Shown here piece after piece: positions 17,515 through 22,449 of a stretch of 22,449 bases of DNA. The position numbers and the translations under genes are program-made. Under the pieces are notes generated by a model. It was not told the DNA's origin. It searched no databases and saw nothing but the letters and a program-made list of their open reading frames with translations. The stretch spans positions 105,500 through 127,948 of the forward strand of contig QZLH01000044.1 of assembly GCA_003833135.1 (NCBI GenBank), in the 5' to 3' direction. The stretch comes from Oehlia diaphana (taxonomy: Eukaryota; Glomeromycota; Glomeromycetes; Glomerales; Glomeraceae). Position 1 is the first letter of the stretch. Each line of letters begins with the position of its first letter.

Positions 17515-17687
17515 TAGATCTCGATATAATGATTATGCGATATAACTAATTTCACGATAAAACGATTTTTTAAGATTTTATCTTTATATATGGACATATA
17601 AAAATCTGCTATATCAAACTTACAAATTTTGATATAACAAATTTTTTCATTGAACCGAAGGGTTCGTTATATCGAGTTCTGATTGTA
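17515..17687. mobile_element. pogo/Tc1-like remnant, about 170 bp
   Basis: The left end reads AGATCTCGATATAATGATT. The right end in reverse complement reads AGAACTCGATATAACGAACC, so the two agree at about 15 of 19 positions. GATATAAC and its complement recur inside. CTCGATATAACGAA-type termini are common in pogo/Tc1-like elements. There is no coding frame. Confidence 0.6.
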
Positions 17688-18092
17688 TTTTTTTTTTTCT
17701 GACTCAATTAATTCAATTAATATAATTAATTCAAATTGCAATTGATTGATTTTTTTTTCTTTTAGTAAAGGTTGACAAGGTTGACTCGATTAATTCAAAT
17801 TGAATCAGATATATCAATTATTTGAGATTGATAATTTGTTTAACTTAGGCTAAAAACCGTGATTTCCGCCAGAATTAAGAATTAATTATTTTAATCCAAA
17901 TATGCAAAGTTATCAAGTGACATTATACACGTGGTGCGCTCAGGTACATCATTTTAAAAGAGTATTGCAAACTGGGAACTCAATAGTAAAATATATAACT
18001 AGGTAACGGTGACCGTTAAACGTCCGAAGCAGGCGTCACGCTGCACGTTTTTTTAAAGTGAAATCTTACTGGGGTTAGTTTCGAAATTCTAA
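17688..18092. other. intergenic DNA with a CACGTGG repeat and two hairpins
   Basis: Positions 17885-17960 hold copy 2 of the CACGTGG motif repeat (AATCCAAATATGCAAAGTTA, then CAAGTGACATTATACACGTGG, then GGTACATCATTTT). At 18005-18017 AACGGTGACCGTT forms a compact hairpin. At 18018-18054 arms AAACGT and ACGTTT are followed by seven T. I cannot assign an RNA gene. Confidence 0.5.
17892..17956 (+). repeat. CACGTGG motif repeat, copy 2
   Basis: The clearest match to copy 1: AATCC-AATATGCAAAGTTA and CAAGTGACATTA-CACGTGG are shared almost exactly, with a short deletion between the blocks. It is followed by GGTACATCATTTT. Confidence 0.65.
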
Positions 18093-18260
18093 TTACGGAA
18101 TTTTGATGTCCAAAACATCAAATTGTCCAATCGCCCATGAGTGCAACGATTTATAAACATCACGAGCATAACGTCTTTCACGTTGATTATGAGTTTCATT
18201 TTCTCTAATTTTGTGTTTTCTAAGTGTTTCAGGATGAATTAATACAGGGTGGCTATCCAT
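18093..18260 (-). CDS. unrecognised 55-aa open frame, possible small gene or exon
   Basis: The frame starts at ATG in the context AAAATGG and ends TAA, giving 55 residues. It is strongly charged in the middle (ETLRKHKIRENETHNQRERR) and then reads YARDVYKSLHSWAIGQFD, with balanced use of all amino-acid classes. That is unusual for a random frame in such AT-rich DNA. I know no family match. About 310 bp upstream on its strand lie two CACGTG boxes and a TATATATAAC stretch. A branch-point-like CTAAC with CCCCAG follows 17-29 bp after the stop, so it could be an exon of a larger, broken gene. The partial resemblance at 13146-13199 suggests a repeated or transposon-borne sequence. It could also be a chance frame. 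Confidence 0.4.
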   Translation of the reverse strand: MDSHPVLIHPETLRKHKIRENETHNQRERRYARDVYKSLHSWAIGQFDVLDIKIP

Positions 18261-18570
18261 TTTATGTTTTTAATTTATTATTTGAAGATTTTAATAAATT
18301 AGACAAGATATAAGTTATATTTTTTTTCATTTACAGTATTAAATTTTTTCGTTTATTATTAATGAATCTTAAATTACATGAAGAAATAATTTAAAAACAA
18401 CTAAATTTATTATATACATCTTATGAAGGCTAATTTGTAATAGTGTCGAAATTATTTTTTTATTTTTATGTTAAAATGTAGAAAAAGACAGGGATCATAC
18501 GGGTTTGTGGGCCGAGAATAGTATCGAAATTAAGGTAATATTATAAAAAGTGTTGAAGTTGTTATATATA

Positions 18571-18596
18571 GTCACGTGTATATAAGTCACGTGTAT
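18571..18596. promoter_or_regulatory. tandem GTCACGTGTAT boxes next to a TATA-like stretch
   Basis: GTCACGTGTAT occurs at 18571-18581 and again at 18586-18596. On the minus strand these are followed by TATATATAAC (about 18570-18561). CACGTG is the E-box bound by bHLH factors. The layout resembles a promoter for minus-strand transcription toward the 55-aa frame; this is inference. Confidence 0.35.
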
Positions 18597-18621
18597 GGCA
18601 GTGTAGAATGTAAAAGTCCTC

Positions 18622-18684
18622 CGCTCCGCTTCGGACAATAGAAAATAAATTTAATTGAATAGTAACCGTATAAAAAATTCGGTA
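18622..18684 (+). repeat. dispersed repeat, GCTTCGGACAATA family, copy 2
   Basis: CGCTCCGCTTCGGACAATA at 18622-18640 and TATAAAAAATTCGGTA at 18669-18684 repeat the two blocks seen at 565-630. Confidence 0.6.
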
Positions 18685-18726
18685 ATGAAATATTTTCATA
18701 AACTGTAAGTACAAACTGGATAGAAA

Positions 18727-19830
18727 GGTAAAAAAAAAAAAAAAAATTTTTTATTTTTCCTTTAAAAAAATTTTTCTCATTTACAATTGTCATTTTTAGA
18801 AAAAATTTATTAATTTGTATGTAGTGAAACAATTGAATTTTCTCCTGAATCCCGATTAAGTTTAAAAAATTTTTTATTCCATTTTCATGTATTTATTTGT
18901 TATTTTTTTTTTATCGATCTAAATTTGGATAACAAAATATGTGGGTGTCGCCATGATGTCGCAGTGGTGTCGCAGTGGTGTCGCCCAGATATTTTTATGA
19001 TTTTTCATGATTTTAATTTAAAGATTCACTATGAAATAACCCTACTATAAGAACTACCACCTCCTTTCCTTCTGTTAATTTTCGTATTAGTAGGTATAAT
19101 GAGATTTAATGATATATTAAATCTCATCCATAATTTCAAAAATTAAATAATCTCGAAAATCCACAATTCCGAAATTTTAATAATTTTAATACAATATTCC
19201 CAAAATAATTATCCTGACAGTTTATTCCGAAATTATTATTATATATGGTAAATAGTTTAGTCAAGTTATGCACGTAATATTATTTTTATTATAATAATAT
19301 CCTTATAATCTTAAAATGTCCTCAATTGAAAGTAATAAATATAGTTAAATATATATACTATGAGTAAACAATTATAAAGATTGTATTCATTAATAAAAAA
19401 AATTGTTATTAGTTAGTTTATAACCAAAATTAGATAATAAAGTTTTTAATATCGGGATCGAAATTGGGACGTTTTTGACGGATAGATAATTATTATTTTT
19501 TCTTTTTTTGGGCAAAGTTAAACTAATAATATCGTACTCAATAATATTACCCGTTAAAAATTATTCAATTTTCATGTGTAATTTAGGATTCAATTAAATT
19601 CGGATATATCCGATTTTTTATTTTTAGACAATAATCCGGACATATCCGATATTTTAGAAAAAGAGACGACGCACAACTAGTCACGTTGCATATCCTTCTG
19701 ATTTTTGTAATTTTGGCCAGAATTAGTAATCCGGATATTGTTTGATGTGTTACACTGTTACACTTGCCAATCGACATTGCACACGTGGTTTAAGGTAAAT
19801 CATTTTTAGTTATTTTTCTCGTAAAATAAT
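18727..19830 (+). repeat. diverged direct repeat, unit 1
   Basis: Ordered blocks in this unit recur in 19960-21250. They include GTAGTGAAACAATT with CCGATTAAGTTTAAAAAA, TTATCGATC-AAATTTGGATAACAAAA, ATAATT-C-AAAA with CCGAAATTATT, TTTTTGACGGATA-ATAATT, TTTTCATG-TGTAATTTAGGA and CACACGTGG. Offsets grow from 1248 to 1373 bp because of indels. No coding frame is preserved, so the unit is probably an old transposon or segmental duplication. CACGTGG motif copy 3 lies at its right end (19782-19787). Confidence 0.7.
18949..18989 (+). repeat. 11-12 bp minisatellite GTGGTGTCGCA
   Basis: About four imperfect units of GTGGTGTCGCA or GTGGGTGTCGCC follow one another. The matching place in the second direct-repeat unit has only one unit (TGTGGTGTCTCC near 20212), so the tandem expansion happened after the duplication. 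Confidence 0.75.
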
Positions 19831-19959
19831 AATTTAAATAATAAAATATATTAGAAATATCAATTTTAATTTGAAATATTTAATTGGTATATATATATAA
19901 AAAAAAAAAAAAAATTTCGGAAAAATTTTTTATAAATTCTTTTTAACAAAAAACTGTAA

Positions 19960-21250
19960 AAAGGTAATTATAATAAAAAAAAAAAAGTAAAAAAAAAATA
20001 ATTCATTATTTTTTCCCTAATAAAAAAAATTTTAATTTAACTACTGTAGTGATAAATTTTTTTTACATGTAGTGAAACAATTTGAATTTTTTCACCCGAT
20101 TAAGTTTAAAAAAAAAAAAAAAATTTATTTACTCCGATATTAATTTTCCATATATTTATTTGTTTTCTTTTTTTATCGATCAAAATTTGGATAACAAAAA
20201 AAAAAAAATATGTGGTGTCTCCTTAAGGATAATTATTTATGAAAAAAGATTTTCATGATGCAATTTTTTAAGGGGATCTACCTACTCAAAAAATCTCAAG
20301 ATGACATAATCCACTTCAATCCATAATTCCAAAAATCCATAATCCCGAAAATTAAATCAATCCTGATATTTTTAAAAATCATTTGTCCCGAAATTATTGT
20401 TGCATATGATATTATGTAATGAAAATCTAACTGTTAAGTTACGTAATTTTAATTAATTTTCTTATAATGTTTATAATGTCCGCAATCTTTTTTTAGTTTA
20501 TAAAAAAAATAATAACAGACAAAATATATTATTTTTATTACAAAGAAAGATTGTTTCAAATAGTCCAATAAGAATATGTTAATAATTTTGTTTTTTCTAA
20601 AATTAATTAAAAGTCGTAAACTTTATATCGAGATTCTATAATGAGGAATAATAAAAATTTTGAGATTGTAAACTTTTTTTTTGGGATAGTGAATTTCGGA
20701 ATTATGAATGTCGGGATTATATTGTAAAATTATATTGTACAGTTTTCTTACAGTTTTCTTGCTTAACCCCCCACATTGAGGGAATATTGAGGGTTCGAAT
20801 TTTTGACGGATAAATAATTTATTGAATGATCATTAAGTTAAACAAATATTATTTAACCTGTTGAAAATTAAACACAATTTTCATGGTGTAATTTAGGAAT
20901 TCGATTAATTCGGTTATATCCGATGAAATTTTTAACGATAGAAAAAAAGGAGTATTTTTGACTATTGAGATGCATAACTGTAAATCATGTGTTATGTCAC
21001 TTTTGTTACTTTAGCGTGTTACTTTAGCGGCTAATTCTTAATTCTGACTAAAATTAACCTTATTTTTAGATTTCGGCCAAAAATCAAAATTTGGTTAAGA
21101 ATCTAGATTATAATCAGGAATATCGGGAGTTACACCTAACCAACTGATATTACACACGTGGCTTATTATTGTTTATATTACAACACCAAGATCTACGTTT
21201 TTCTATCCCTTCAAAACAAAAAGGTACGTCATTATTAGATATTTTTTCTC
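19960..21250 (+). repeat. diverged direct repeat, unit 2
   Basis: This is the second copy of the blocks listed for unit 1, ending with GATATTACACACGTGGCTTA (CACGTG at 21155-21160) and GGTACGTCATTATTAGATATTTTTTCTCAC. Inside, CCATAATTCCAAAAATCCATAATCCCG (20322-20348) has an inverted relative near 20690-20720 (TTTCGGAATTATGAATGTCGGGATTAT), which hints that the core of the unit was an inverted-repeat element. Confidence 0.7.
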
Positions 21251-21550
21251 ACAATTCATTGTAATTTAGGGTTTCGATTAAATCGATTAATTTCAAGTTT
21301 TTTTATTCAAATTCAAATTAAAAATCGGACATATCACTTTATTCGACTACCAAGTCTAAGTAAGAATCTAGATTATAATCCGGATATTCCGGATATGCTG
21401 GTGAAAATCCGAAAATCAAGTAACTATCTGAATGATATCTCATGATTCGGAATATCGGATCGAATCGTTAAAAATTTATCAAGTAATTGTACAAGTTAAA
21501 TTTGAAATTATTTTATAATTTAATTTTTCATTTTTTTCTCATACTTTTTA
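21251..21550 (+). repeat. partial third copy of the direct-repeat unit
   Basis: GTAATTTAGGGTTTCGATTAAATCG near 21260 matches the TGTAATTTAGGA-TCGATTAAATTCGG block of units 1 and 2. TAAGAATCTAGATTATAATC at about 21362 is an exact repeat of about 21100 in unit 2. The rest of the unit is missing or unrecognisable. Confidence 0.55.
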
Positions 21551-22358
21551 TCATGATTTATGATATTTATGATATTTTATGATATGATACTTTTGTAAAT
21601 AACGCAATTTTATTGATGACATCACATTATCCCAATATTTTGGTCATATTTTGGTCATGTTTGGCGTTATAAAATTAAATTTCATAATAAAATTTTAGGG
21701 TTAATTTGGGCTAGGAAATATTTGAAACGTTTAAGAAAAAAGTTTTAAGGTTAGTTCAGATGATTTTATTTTTTTTTTTAAAGTTTCGATAAATTTAGGA
21801 TTTAAGATTATTTGAGTTATAGGGGTTGATGTAACAGGTTCAGACTTTCAGACTTTCAATGTCTAACTTCAAACTAATCTCAAATTGTTTAGTCTATTCC
21901 CTCAAATAGAGAGCTCAGACCTGTTACGCTTTTTTGTCGTCATCACGTCTTTCCATATTTCATTTAATGATTCTGAATAATTTTTTTTCGCGGGTGCATA
22001 TAAAAATAGTTTAACAAGTTTTTTTTTTAAAAAAAAAAAAACCTTAATTTTTTTTATTTTATTCTAAGAAAGTAATATTTACTTTCCGACAACACCAAAA
22101 AATATATACTTTTTGGTATACTATTTTCCGACAATAAATCATTACCTTTTGGCGTATTTGAAAGAAGATCTTTTTAACGATAAACCTTTCTAGCAATAAA
22201 ATAGCATTTAACTGCATGAAAATGATCACAAAAAAAAAAAAAATCTGGTTTATAAATATAATATCGGAATACTATATATACTAAATCTATCGGAATTATA
22301 ATATATCCGGTTCTTCCCAAAGTTGGATACATTTATAAAGGAAAAAGATATTTTTATA

Positions 22359-22360
<2 letters not shown>
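21551..22360. other. AT-rich DNA to the window end
   Basis: No gene. Around 21551-21588 there are several TTATGATAT units. At 21831-21845 and 21913-21927, GTAACAGGTTCAGAC and GCTCAGACCTGTTAC form an imperfect inverted repeat around a 67-bp loop, possibly a tiny MITE. T-run/A-run junctions near 22020-22040 are simple sequence. Confidence 0.5.
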
Positions 22361-22361
<1 letters not shown>

Positions 22362-22416
<55 letters not shown>

Positions 22417-22449
22417 TTTAAAAAAAAAAAAAAATAAAAAAAAAAAAAA
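22362..22449. repeat. terminal T36-A19 homopolymer palindrome
   Basis: Thirty-six T are followed by nineteen A, TTT, and then A-runs to the last base. The window stops inside this simple sequence. It may be a real A/T tract or a contig end where assembly failed. Confidence 0.85.

Larger units (their letters stand above)
18261..18720. other. region upstream of the 55-aa frame
   Basis: It contains the twin CACGTG boxes (18573-18578 and 18588-18593) and a copy of the GCTTCGGACAATA repeat (18622-18684). No other gene is seen. An 81-codon minus-strand frame at 18587-18832 is a product of A/T-runs. Confidence 0.5.

Noticed and set aside
18587..18832. 81-codon minus-strand frame
   Set aside because: It is rich in Phe, Lys and Ile from A/T-runs and spans a dispersed repeat and simple sequence.

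Overview
The window looks like a stretch of nuclear DNA from a very AT-rich eukaryote. The best fit is an arbuscular mycorrhizal fungus of the Rhizophagus type (Glomeromycotina). This rests on four things: a tandem family of BTB-BACK-TLDc proteins, which is strongly expanded in those fungi; single short GT-AG introns of 78-81 bp; relics of protein-kinase and Tc1 transposase genes; and a background dense in small inverted-repeat transposons. The taxon is inferred from protein style and composition, not from a database match. There are no bacterial features: no Shine-Dalgarno sites, no operons, no CRISPR.

Layout. Positions 1-2596 are repeat-derived: a possible hAT-type end near 330 and a decayed Tc1 transposase gene on the minus strand (1192-2112), itself split by inserted repeats. 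Positions 2597 to about 12115 hold a tandem array of four paralogues of one two-exon gene, all on the plus strand. Copies 1, 2 and 4 are intact (462, 463 and 456 aa). Copy 3 is a pseudogene: a 571-bp inverted-repeat element with an 8-bp target duplication sits in exon 2, and a separate 44-bp deletion shifts the frame. Three further elements lie just upstream of copy 3. Their target duplications can be read directly by comparison with the matching flanks of the other copies.

Positions 12116-15890 are mostly AT-rich DNA without genes, carrying a kinase-gene relic on the minus strand (12583-12765) and a short relic at 13146-13199. Positions 15890-22449 are a repeat mosaic: an irregular 18-bp minisatellite, a 240-bp element with a 10-bp target duplication, a pogo/Tc1-like remnant, several CACGTG-bearing dispersed repeats, two diverged direct-repeat units of about 1.25 kb, and a 55-aa open reading frame on the minus strand (18093-18260) whose C-terminal end resembles the 13146-13199 relic. 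The window ends in long T and A homopolymers.

The intact genes encode predicted cytoplasmic or nuclear adaptors. BTB plus BACK is the architecture of Cullin-3 substrate adaptors, and TLDc is a domain tied to V-ATPase regulation and oxidation resistance. The substrate is unknown. All four copies keep a TTACGTAA or TTACGTCA site 86-117 bp upstream of the start codon, which suggests shared control by a bZIP-type factor. The distribution of variants among the copies is mosaic, pointing to gene conversion or unequal crossing-over within the array.
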